A DNA stretch of 64,000 nucleotides from DRPN01 sp964599235. GTDB taxonomy: Bacteria; Bacteroidota; Bacteroidia; Bacteroidales; VadinHA17. Where the stretch lies: positions 1-64,000 of the forward strand of contig CAZRDX010000040.1 in the NCBI GenBank assembly GCA_964599235.1, in the 5' to 3' direction. The notes beneath the pieces were generated by a model. It did not search any database and was not told the DNA's origin. It saw only the letters and a list, made by a program, of their open reading frames with translations. The translations under genes were made by a program, and so were the position numbers. Below are positions 25,972 to 34,800 of the stretch, piece after piece (the first letter of the stretch is position 1; each line of letters begins with the position of its first letter).

Positions 25972-27186
25972 TCAAGCAGGCGAAAAAAGGATCTTCTTCC
26001 TTTCCTTGAGAAAACGTATGCTAAGGTACAACAGGACAATGATATAAGACGCATCGATAGTCCAGCATGCCGCCTTCAGTCCAAACCTTTGCAGGAGAAG
26101 AAGCAACAGGATGGTGGTCGTAACGAGCCCAAGGGAAGACTTGGCGATCAGGATGTTCATCATTCCGCGGGCCGAGAAATAATGTCCCAGGATATTGGCC
26201 ACTGCAACGGCGAGGATGCCCGGCGAGAGGTAGAGGACCAGTTCCCGGATGCCGGTGAATGCTTTTCCGAAAATGAGGGGATAAATCTTTTCGGGCAGCA
26301 GATTGAGCAGGATCAGGGCGGGCAGGGTAAGGAGAAAACCCCGGCCGGCAGCCCGGATGGTGCGTTCAATACGAGCTTTCTCATCCTGCAGGTTGAGCAC
26401 ATCGGAATACAGAACGGCCGAGATGCTCTTCCCGATGATCCAGACACCTTCGGCCACGGCCACAGCCACGGAAAAACGTCCCAGCGTGTCGAGGCCCAGA
26501 GAGCGGGAAATGAAGAAATAAGCCAGACGGTAATTGAGGAATTGGAGAAAGTAACTGAGCTCGCTGCGAAAGCCATAATGCACCATACTTTTCCCCAGTG
26601 TCAGCCAGTCCTCTCTTTTCTTGTCCGCCTTCTCACCATCCCTGATGATCAGCATGAAACCGATGAACCATGCAGTTGCATAGGCAGCTATCCAGCTGTA
26701 AAAGTAGATCCGCATCTCCCGGATACCGGCAAGAAAGTATCCACATGCTACAAGCAGCAGGAGGAGCACCGAAGGAAGCAGGGTCATCAGGTTATAACGA
26801 CCGATATCGTTCCTGCCCAGCCAGTAGTATGTGATACTGCCGCTCAGGGAGGTAATGAAAGAGAGGACGAGAACGAGGAAGAAATGGCCGGGACCTTCCG
26901 CCAGCAGGAACAGGAAGCTTCCCAGGAGCGAGGTGACCAGGCTGCCAAGGGAGGCCATCCACAGGAGACGGTATGGATCATATGACGGGGTATGGAAGGC
27001 CACGGTGGCCCCGGCAAAGACGTTGTTGAGGATAGCGATCAGGGAGACAGCCGCCATGATCAGGGCGATGAAACCTCTTCCTTCGGCACCCCACACCCTG
27101 GCGGTGAAGACCACCAGCAGCAGACCGATCAACATGACCGATCCTTTGGTGAGAATGGTGGTGGCTGTACGACGGTCAAGGATCAT
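25972..27186 (-). CDS. Wzx-like polysaccharide flippase
   Basis: The 404-residue protein has about twelve membrane helices spread along its whole length and the opening TILTKGSVMLIGLLLVVFTARV, which is typical of Wzx/MATE-like oligosaccharide flippases of the MOP superfamily. Such proteins move lipid-linked sugar units across the inner membrane. Its first codons overlap the end of the glycosyltransferase gene by 4 bp (ATGA), so the two genes are coupled and probably make and export a surface glycan. No polymerase or priming transferase is in the window. Confidence 0.8.
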   Translation of the reverse strand: MILDRRTATTILTKGSVMLIGLLLVVFTARVWGAEGRGFIALIMAAVSLIAILNNVFAGATVAFHTPSYDPYRLLWMASLGSLVTSLLGSFLFLLAEGPGHFFLVLVLSFITSLSGSITYYWLGRNDIGRYNLMTLLPSVLLLLLVACGYFLAGIREMRIYFYSWIAAYATAWFIGFMLIIRDGEKADKKREDWLTLGKSMVHYGFRSELSYFLQFLNYRLAYFFISRSLGLDTLGRFSVAVAVAEGVWIIGKSISAVLYSDVLNLQDEKARIERTIRAAGRGFLLTLPALILLNLLPEKIYPLIFGKAFTGIRELVLYLSPGILAVAVANILGHYFSARGMMNILIAKSSLGLVTTTILLLLLLQRFGLKAACWTIDASYIIVLLYLSIRFLKERKKILFSPA

Positions 27187-28322
27187 ACATTCAGATTCTT
27201 ATGAATGAAATCCGTCAGTTGCGGTGCAATGTTCTCCCAGGCGTATTCATGCCGGGCCAGCTCCTGTGCCTCTCTGCACTCCTCAAGGTAACGTGACGGA
27301 TCTTGCAAATATTTCCTCAGGAGTTCAACCAGATGATCCGTATCGTGGGGATCTACCAGATGCAGAAAAGATGGCGGTTCCATGACGGAACGGATGACGG
27401 GAAGATCGCTGAAGAAGAGCGGACGACCCAAGGCCATGTAATAAAAGAGTTTGATAGGGAGGCTGTACCGGTTTTCCAGGGTCCTCTCCCGCAGGTCAAA
27501 AAAGAAATGAGAAGAAGCGATCCTGCCAAGATATTCCTTCAAGGGAAGGAAGCCATGCTTTTCCACCGATACATTCGGAGGCAACTGGGCCAGGATGTCT
27601 TCCAGGTATTTCTTTTCTTTTGCATTCCCGTAAAAACCGATGAGCATGAGCCGGATCTTCATTCCTTTCTCTTTTCCGGCCAGTTTCCCTACCATTTTCA
27701 GGAAAGCTTCCGTACCCTTTTCACGGTTCAGTTTGCCGCTGTAGGAAAGTTCAAGCTCATTACCAGGCGGTGAGGGAATGACGGCAGGGATCAGACCCCG
27801 TGAAGGATAATAGGTAAGTTCAACATGCGGTTTCCGCGGCATCAGTTTTCTCAGCAGACGCCCCTTGTAATTCTCCCCGAAGATGAAACCGTCAGCAAGG
27901 AAAGCCGCCATGAGATAATGGAACCATACCAAGGGTGCAAGGAATAATCCCCCTAACCGTCCCCATCGTTCCAGGTCTTTTCCCGAGGGGAACCATTCGG
28001 TAATGTCGAAAAGGATACGGAGGTTCTTCCTGTTTTTCCGTTTATATTCCCAGGCTATCATCAAAGGAAAAGGTTCCGGTGCGATCACCACGTCTGGTAC
28101 AGCTCTCCGGAGACGTCGCATCATCTCTCTTCGTTTTTCTTTCCTGCTCATATCCGCTCCTTGGAAAGAGCATAGCTCTACTCCCTCATTGCTCCCTTCC
28201 GAGTCTTCTGCCGATGACACCATGATCACTTGATCACCATCCTTTACCAGTGTCATTGCGATGTGGTGGAAAAGACGGTCGTCTAAAGGATGATGACGGG
28301 TAGTAAGGATGACAGTTTTCAT
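27183..28322 (-). CDS. Glycosyltransferase, GT-B fold (GT4-like)
   Basis: The 379-residue protein has the two-domain GT-B layout. The N-terminal half (VILTTRHHPLDDRLFHHIA, then VIAPEPFPLMIAWEY) would bind acceptor. The C-terminal half has ELSYSGKLNREKGTEAFLKM, MLIGFYGNAKEKKYLEDIL, a glycine-proline nucleotide region (NVSVEKHGFLPLKEY) and the E-x(n)-E-like ENRYSLPIKLFYYMALGRP. It likely adds a sugar to a lipid-linked glycan. The sugar is unknown. It is translationally coupled to the flippase gene. Confidence 0.82.
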   Translation of the reverse strand: MKTVILTTRHHPLDDRLFHHIAMTLVKDGDQVIMVSSAEDSEGSNEGVELCSFQGADMSRKEKRREMMRRLRRAVPDVVIAPEPFPLMIAWEYKRKNRKNLRILFDITEWFPSGKDLERWGRLGGLFLAPLVWFHYLMAAFLADGFIFGENYKGRLLRKLMPRKPHVELTYYPSRGLIPAVIPSPPGNELELSYSGKLNREKGTEAFLKMVGKLAGKEKGMKIRLMLIGFYGNAKEKKYLEDILAQLPPNVSVEKHGFLPLKEYLGRIASSHFFFDLRERTLENRYSLPIKLFYYMALGRPLFFSDLPVIRSVMEPPSFLHLVDPHDTDHLVELLRKYLQDPSRYLEECREAQELARHEYAWENIAPQLTDFIHKNLNV

Positions 28323-28551
28323 GCTTCAGAGACCAGAGTGCTTTCAGAGCGAAAATAGGAAAAATGGAGCGGACTCCTAATTGATATTTGCTCATGTGCC
28401 CTTACCCTCTTCCCTAAGAGTTTCAGGGAGGTCCTTCCCTTATCATTCCTGAAGAAAATTTAAGAAATTGTTTCATTCAGCATATCAGCAACTTAGGGCT
28501 ACCTTCCATGTCCTGTGACCGGAAAACATGCTCAGGGAAGAAAGGAAATCT

Positions 28552-28559
28552 TATTTTTG
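28552..28559 (+). promoter_or_regulatory. -7 promoter element of the DUF5916 gene
   Basis: TATTTTTG matches TAnnTTTG exactly, 27 bp before the start codon. I see no -33 TTTG at the right spacing. The rest of 28323-28586 shows nothing else I can name. Confidence 0.45.
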
Positions 28560-28586
28560 GGCAAGGTTCAACAATAAGCAGGAAGC

Positions 28587-30767
28587 ATGGGGAAGATCTT
28601 GTTGTTTCGCACCTGGCTCATCCTGGTTTCAGGATTGGTGACACCTCTTTTGCTTCATGCTCAGGATGAGCGTCCTGTCCTGATAGCGGGGCGAACATTG
28701 GACGGATTCGTTTTTGACGGGCGGGTGGACGATCCATGCTGGCAGCAGGTAGATTCGATCCCCAATCTCACAATGGTGGAGCCTCGCGAAGGGGCTGTAC
28801 CCACTTTTCCAACTGTGGTACGTGTATTGGCCACTGAGCGTGAGATCATTCTGGGGATCATCTGTTATGATGACGAGCCGGATAAGATCGTTTCTTTCTC
28901 CAAGGCACGCGACTCTTATCTGCGTGGTGAGGATTACATCAAGTTCGTTTTTGACACCTATCAGGACGGAAGGACGGGATATATTTTTTCGGTCAATCCC
29001 AGCGGGGCACGTTATGATGCTTTGTCGGAGAAGCACGGGGAACGGGAGGACAGCAACTGGGACGGCATATGGGATGCGCGGACCTTCAGGGGCCCTCGTT
29101 ACTGGTCGCTGGAGGTGCGTATCCCCGTGAAGACGCTCACCTTTGCAAAAGGGTTGCATGCCTGGGGGTTCAATATGGAGCGGCGCATCCAGCGACTGCA
29201 GGAGGTGGACCGGTGGAGCGGAGCACGGATGGACTATCGGGTGGCACAGGTGATCGTGGCAGGTCTCCTGGAAGGACTGCCATCTTTCAACCTGGGGGCC
29301 GGCATGACCATCAAGCCTTCGCTTGTGGGAGACATCTCCCGCGAAGCCGGCGAGAACAGGGTATACGACTGGAAGCCCAGCCTGGACATGATCCAGCGTA
29401 TCACACCCGAGATCACAGCCCAGCTTACTCTCAACACCGACTTTGCCGAGACAGAGGTGGATACGCGCCGGACCAACCTCACCCGATTCTCCCTGTTCTT
29501 CCCTGAAAAAAGACAGTTCTTTCTCGAAGGTGCTGACATCTACTCGTTTGGACTCGGTCTGTCCCCCCATTCCCTTCTCCCTTTCAACAGCCGTCGTATC
29601 GGGCTGTATCAGGGGGAGGAAGTCCCCCTGGTAGTGGGTGCCAAGGTCAACGGAAAAGTCAGGAAAACGAACTTCGGGGCACTCATGACCCACATGGGCA
29701 AGCTGGATACTACCCTCTCTCCCACCAACCTGGGGGTGGTACGTGTCAAGCAGAACATCCTGAAAGAATCGACCGTAGGGATGATCGCCACCTTCGGCGA
29801 CCCCTCCGGAATGAGCGGAAGTGGTATGGCTGGTATTGATTTCACTTACCGTACCAGTCATTACCGGGGCGACAAGAACCTGCTGGCCGGGGTATGGGGA
29901 CTCTACAACTGGCGTGAGGATCTGGACGATGATCGTTCGGCATTCGGACTGACCGTCGACTACCCCAATGACAAATGGGATATTTTTGCGTCTTTCCGCC
30001 GGGTAGGCACGGATTTCAATCCTTCGCTGGGTTTTGTCCCACGACGCGGGATCTATGCCTATTCCCTTTCGGTGGATTTCATGCCCAGACCGGAGAAGAT
30101 CGGTTTTATCAGACAGTTCTTTTTTGAATCTTTCTATTATCTGATCACCGATCTGAACCATCACTGGGAGAGTTACACCATTTTCACCGCACCTGTTCAT
30201 TTCCGCATGGAGAGCGGTGACCGTTTTGAGTTCAACGTCAAACCGGCTGGGGAGTTTCTGAAAGAACCGTTCGAGATCTCGCCGGGGGTGGTGATCCCGG
30301 CAGGCGGATATCACTGGATACGTTCACGGCTGGAGCTGGAGACCGCGAGCAAGCGTCCGGTGAATGGACAGATCACCTGGTGGTATGGTGGTTTTTACGA
30401 AGGTTGGCTGGACCAGATCGAGCTGCAGTTGTTTCTGCGTCCTTTCACCTGGATGATCATTGAACTGAATTACGAGAGGAACATTGCCAGGAACCTTGTG
30501 AACAATCCTGATTATGATTTCGACCAGAGTCTTTTTGGCGGGCGTCTGCAGCTCAATTTCAGTTCCGACATGCAGCTGAGCTCTTTCATTCAGTATGACA
30601 ACATGAGCAGGTCGATCGGCACCAATACCCGTTTCCGCTGGACCTTCACGCCGAAAGGAGACCTGTTCATCGTGTACAATCACAATGTAGCTCAGGACCT
30701 GGAAGATCGTTTCGGGTTCCAGTCGAACCAACTGATCGCCAAACTGACCTACAGTTTCTGGCTGTAG
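28587..30767 (+). CDS. DUF5916 outer-membrane protein with CBM9-like domain
   Basis: The 726-residue exported protein has a signal peptide (cut near LLLHAQ), then a CBM9/DOMON-like beta-sandwich (FDGRVDDPCWQQVDSI, EDYIKFVFDTYQDGRTGYIF, SLEVRIPVKTL), then a large beta-barrel region marked by LNTDFAETEVDTRRTNLTRF and FFPEKRQFFLEGADIY, the signature of DUF5916. It ends with NQLIAKLTYSFWL, a proper last outer-membrane strand. Function of the family is unknown; the sandwich suggests ligand or sugar binding. It converges on the unknown gene at 30769 with one base between the stop codons. Confidence 0.88.
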   Translation: MGKILLFRTWLILVSGLVTPLLLHAQDERPVLIAGRTLDGFVFDGRVDDPCWQQVDSIPNLTMVEPREGAVPTFPTVVRVLATEREIILGIICYDDEPDKIVSFSKARDSYLRGEDYIKFVFDTYQDGRTGYIFSVNPSGARYDALSEKHGEREDSNWDGIWDARTFRGPRYWSLEVRIPVKTLTFAKGLHAWGFNMERRIQRLQEVDRWSGARMDYRVAQVIVAGLLEGLPSFNLGAGMTIKPSLVGDISREAGENRVYDWKPSLDMIQRITPEITAQLTLNTDFAETEVDTRRTNLTRFSLFFPEKRQFFLEGADIYSFGLGLSPHSLLPFNSRRIGLYQGEEVPLVVGAKVNGKVRKTNFGALMTHMGKLDTTLSPTNLGVVRVKQNILKESTVGMIATFGDPSGMSGSGMAGIDFTYRTSHYRGDKNLLAGVWGLYNWREDLDDDRSAFGLTVDYPNDKWDIFASFRRVGTDFNPSLGFVPRRGIYAYSLSVDFMPRPEKIGFIRQFFFESFYYLITDLNHHWESYTIFTAPVHFRMESGDRFEFNVKPAGEFLKEPFEISPGVVIPAGGYHWIRSRLELETASKRPVNGQITWWYGGFYEGWLDQIELQLFLRPFTWMIIELNYERNIARNLVNNPDYDFDQSLFGGRLQLNFSSDMQLSSFIQYDNMSRSIGTNTRFRWTFTPKGDLFIVYNHNVAQDLEDRFGFQSNQLIAKLTYSFWL

Positions 30768-30768
30768 G

Positions 30769-31863
30769 TCAACTGTTTCTATTACGGAAGAAAAGGTATC
30801 CCATTCCCGTGATCACCATCAGCAGGATGGCACCTCCGGTATAGAGCAGATATCTGAAAGGTCGGGACATTTCCTGGTTGTTCTTTTGTGAAGAAGAGGT
30901 TTCAGATGCCCCAAACACCTTGTCCAGATCCACGCTTCTGGGAGCGATGGACAAGGCTTCGGCCGAGGAGGCCATGGGTTCCTTGGACAGGATCTGACTC
31001 ATCTCATTGAGCACCATGGGGTTGCCTACATCAAACCCCAGCATGTCCGCTACTTTCTGGTCCATGTTTGCCGTCCACTGCAACGGGATGGCCCTTTTCA
31101 GCAACGGGCTCAGGTCGATGCCACATTCACAATCGGTACCCAGCATCACAAGCTGTTTCAGCAACTTTTCACGGGTGATCCCTTTACCCACAAGCGGTGG
31201 TCCTGCCAGACGGCCCCGTCCGTAAATGACCATAACCACCGGTCGGGGAACGTAAGGGTCGACACCTGCCGCCCGCAGGATGATCTCTTCCTTGGCACGT
31301 TCCTCCGGGGGAACCATCACTTTGAGGATCTGTTGATCAGCAGGCTTGTCAAGAGAATGCGCCAGTTTCCGGAAATGTTCAAGGGTGCTCTCCACCACCC
31401 TGTCGACGGCAGTGTCCCGCTCATCGTAGAACCCGACCAGGAAAGCAAAAACATTCCCTGTCTGTCGCCGGAAAGCGCGTTGCAGGGGAGAAAAAAGCAC
31501 TTTCTCATAAAAGGACCGGATCTCTCCTGCCGAAAAGACCTCCTTTTCAGCCAGGACGATCCCCCTGTCGTTACGCAGTACAAGACGTCCCTTATCAGCA
31601 TCCTTTGTGTCTCGTATCCGGTAATGTATGTTGGTTGTGGCCTCCATGTCATCAGCGATCGTCCTGAAACTCCTGACCAGATCATGGTATCTTGTCGTGT
31701 CCGCTTCCAGCTCCATGATGTAGATCTGGAGCCTCAGGGGTGTGTAGCCGATCTCCCGGATCGTGAACCTGCAACCGGAAGCCTCGGGTGTGGAAACAAG
31801 GAGGAGCATGATCCCCAATCCCCATCCGAGAACCTTTCTTCCACTCATTCTTGTTTTCTCCAT
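30769..31863 (-). CDS. Unknown exported protein with CxC motif and C-terminal membrane helix
   Basis: I do not recognise this 364-residue family. The N-terminal signal (about residues 10-30) ends before Cys31, which starts CRFTIREIGYTPL; it could be a lipid-modified or free cysteine. A long alpha/beta region follows, with VFAFLVGFYDERD and VVMVIYGRGRLAGPP strands that recall a thioredoxin-like layout, then a paired motif Cys245-Glu-Cys247 (GTDCECGID). A membrane helix at about 339-359 with a short basic tail would anchor the protein with the main domain outside. It is the last gene of the five-gene set, 3 bp after the large lipoprotein gene. Confidence 0.65.
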   Translation of the reverse strand: MEKTRMSGRKVLGWGLGIMLLLVSTPEASGCRFTIREIGYTPLRLQIYIMELEADTTRYHDLVRSFRTIADDMEATTNIHYRIRDTKDADKGRLVLRNDRGIVLAEKEVFSAGEIRSFYEKVLFSPLQRAFRRQTGNVFAFLVGFYDERDTAVDRVVESTLEHFRKLAHSLDKPADQQILKVMVPPEERAKEEIILRAAGVDPYVPRPVVMVIYGRGRLAGPPLVGKGITREKLLKQLVMLGTDCECGIDLSPLLKRAIPLQWTANMDQKVADMLGFDVGNPMVLNEMSQILSKEPMASSAEALSIAPRSVDLDKVFGASETSSSQKNNQEMSRPFRYLLYTGGAILLMVITGMGYLFFRNRNS

Positions 31864-31866
31864 GGC

Positions 31867-34800
31867 TCAATGGAAAAGGGCTTCATCCGGGATCTTCCTT
31901 TTTCCCATTCCCGGCCCGTCCCAGAAAACCCGGAGGGCTTTCCCCGTGACGGTCTGGAAGTATCCCAGCCTGAAAGCATGCAAACCCTGTGAAAGAGGGA
32001 TCTCACCCGACATCTCACGTGCTCCGTGGGTACCGTCGTTGTCAACCACTTTCTGCCCGTCGATCCAGAGGATACTACCATCGTCGCTTTGTATGTAGAA
32101 ATGATAGATGCCGTCGGCAGGAACTCTCAGAAAGCCGTCAAAACAGAGACCGAAATGTTCCTCTTTCCGGGCCCAGGAAAGATCGAGAGTCCGTGCCACA
32201 CCATCCCTTTCGGGTGCAAGGCTGTCGAAGGCCGGCACCATCGTCCAGATGCCTTCGTAACAGCGGACCTTTACGCCCGGCCGGGTGGGTACGGTAAGTG
32301 CAGGCAAAAGTCTGGGAATACCCACCTTTTTTTGGGATACCTCACTGATCCGGACATTCCCATTTTCCTTCCACACGGTCACGGCTTTCACGGTCACAGA
32401 GTCGGCGATCCTGATAGGATTCCCGTACAGGGGTGAACCGGGACCGGGCAGTGAACCGTCGAGGGTGTAATGGATCTCACCGGTATGTCCTATCCGTTCG
32501 AGAAGGATCTCCCGCTTTCCGTCGGAAATGGCGTTTTGTGGAAGGATCTGAGGAGCAGGACGCAGGCGTTCGAAATGGCGGGCACGCCGGAGTTTGACCT
32601 CTTTTCCCTGCTTGCGGGTATAGAAGGCGAGACTTATCTCCGTGCTCCTGTCGAGGAGGATGGGCCCTGTATAGGGTATGGAAAGAGAATCGGGATCACT
32701 GCCGTCCAGAGTGTAAAACAGACGGCCTTTCACCCCATTCTTCACCACCAGTTTTACCGACAGGGTGTCGATGAAACGGCTCTCTCCGCTGAAGAGGAAC
32801 ATGACCGGTGTACGATATTTGGGTGCCATCACCATGGAGGTCTCGTACCAGGTGCCGCAGGAGCAGCCCCCACCTCCTTCGGGTGAGAGTACCATCCCCA
32901 GCGCCGGAATGGTGCTGATCCAACAGTCGGGGCGCAGACGTTCCCATTTGGAGAATTTACGTGTATCGAAGTTGAACTGTGTCACACTTCCACCGCGGTA
33001 GAAAACACTTTGTTCGGAGAGCGTATAGGAGGAACAACCGTGGCCGGCTTTGGGCACATCGTAGCCGATACGTTCGCCGGTATCCATCCTGAAAAGACCC
33101 GGTTTGAGCATCAGGCGGTTCCCTGCGATGGCCGGACGTGAGAGGTGACCACCGTGGTTGTCAGATGGCCAGGGCATGCCGTTCTTCCAACGCAACGAAC
33201 CGTCGCGTACATCGTAATTGTAAAGATAATAAGTACCTTTGTATGAGGCTACGATCACCAGCCTGCCATTTCCGGCCGCCATGTAATAAGCAGCGATGCC
33301 CGGTTGGGTTTTGATGCGGTGGTGCCAGAGCACTTTCCCGTCGTTCAGAGACAGGGCGGTGAGCCACAGCTCTCTGAAGATCCCTTCACCGCCCCGTTTC
33401 TTGTCGGTCAGCTCGGGAGTAGCCGATTCCACAAAGAACACTTTTCCCTCATAGATGGTGATGGTGGAATTGATGATCATGGAGGGGGCCGGGTTGTATT
33501 CCCAGAGGATATCCGCCCCTCCCCGGGGGATCGCAAAGAGTCTGTAGCTCATCACCTTGTCCGTTTCAGGACCATGGGTTTCGTCGTACCAACCCCATTC
33601 ACCGTGGTAGGAGACAAAGGCGCTGTGGCGGGGTGTGGCGGTACCGACCACGATGCCGTCAGCAGGCCCCACGTATCCCCAGTCGTAATCATCTGCAGCT
33701 GCCCGGGGCACCTGTACTTCGCGCACAACATTCCCGTTCTCCTGGTCCAATACCAAGAGCGAGGGACCTTTGGCCGCATACAGGTACCGGTCGTCGGCGG
33801 CCCAGTTGGCACAGTCGCGCACAACATTCATCCTGATGAAGCCGGGGATCACGCGAGTCCAAAGAATGGTCCCGTTGTATGCATCGATGGCGGCAATACG
33901 TTCCAGACCCTGGACAAACAACTTTCCGTTGATGGCCAGGGGTGAAGGTTTTCTTCCGTTCCTGTCGGCCTGAAAGCGCGGTCCGGGACGTCCCATCCAT
34001 TGCACTTCGAACTCGTCGCTTGAGGTGGTCCCCCACAGGCTCTCACCCCCAAAGGCACTGTTGTCCGGCGTACCGTACTCCGCTGTCCATACCCCACCGT
34101 CGTCGGGTTCTTTTTTTCGTAGTATTACGGCATATCCCTTATCAAAAGGGACCATTTCCTCTTCCACCTGCCACAGTTCGTTGCTGTTGTTGCTCTTTTC
34201 AAAGTAGTCTCGGGCCAGTTCTTCCTTATCCTCCCCCCTGAGAAAGAATGCCAGCCCGTGAGGAGCTGTCAAACGGATCACTTCATCCACATCGGGAGTC
34301 GGGGAAACGTTACACACAACGAGATCAGCAAGATCGGACTGAATAGGAAGGCGAGAGAGATCCTCGACGGCGTATGCTGAAAGCCTCCCTCCGTAAATAC
34401 CCTCCCTAAAAAGCTTTTCGCGGAACCGTGTTACTTTGCGGCGTGAAGGGTCGAAAACCACCACATTGTAGTAGGAACGGGCAGCCAGCATTACAGGCAA
34501 CGTGCCGTCGTCGAGGCCCAGAACGAAACAAAGCCCTTTCCGGGGTTCGCTGGCCAAAGAAAGGATCCCGGCAGCCAGCTTCACCTGCTTGCCGTTTTCC
34601 TGCCAGTGCGGAGAAGGCGATACTTTTTCCGGAGAAAAATTAAAGAAATTGTCATATTCAAACCGCTGCGACACTTTCCCTTCCCCCTCGATCCGGTAAT
34701 CATAAATAAAGTTCTTTCTTACCGGTATCACAAACCTGTGGCGGGGGGAAGGTGCCTTGTCACGCAGTATCTTTTTTTCAATATCGTTGTTGGAACGCCA

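Noticed and set aside
28629..30314. 561-codon open frame on the minus strand across the DUF5916 gene
   Set aside because: Antisense shadow of a gene with a signal peptide, domain signatures and a proper outer-membrane C terminus; the shadow itself has no recognisable domain.
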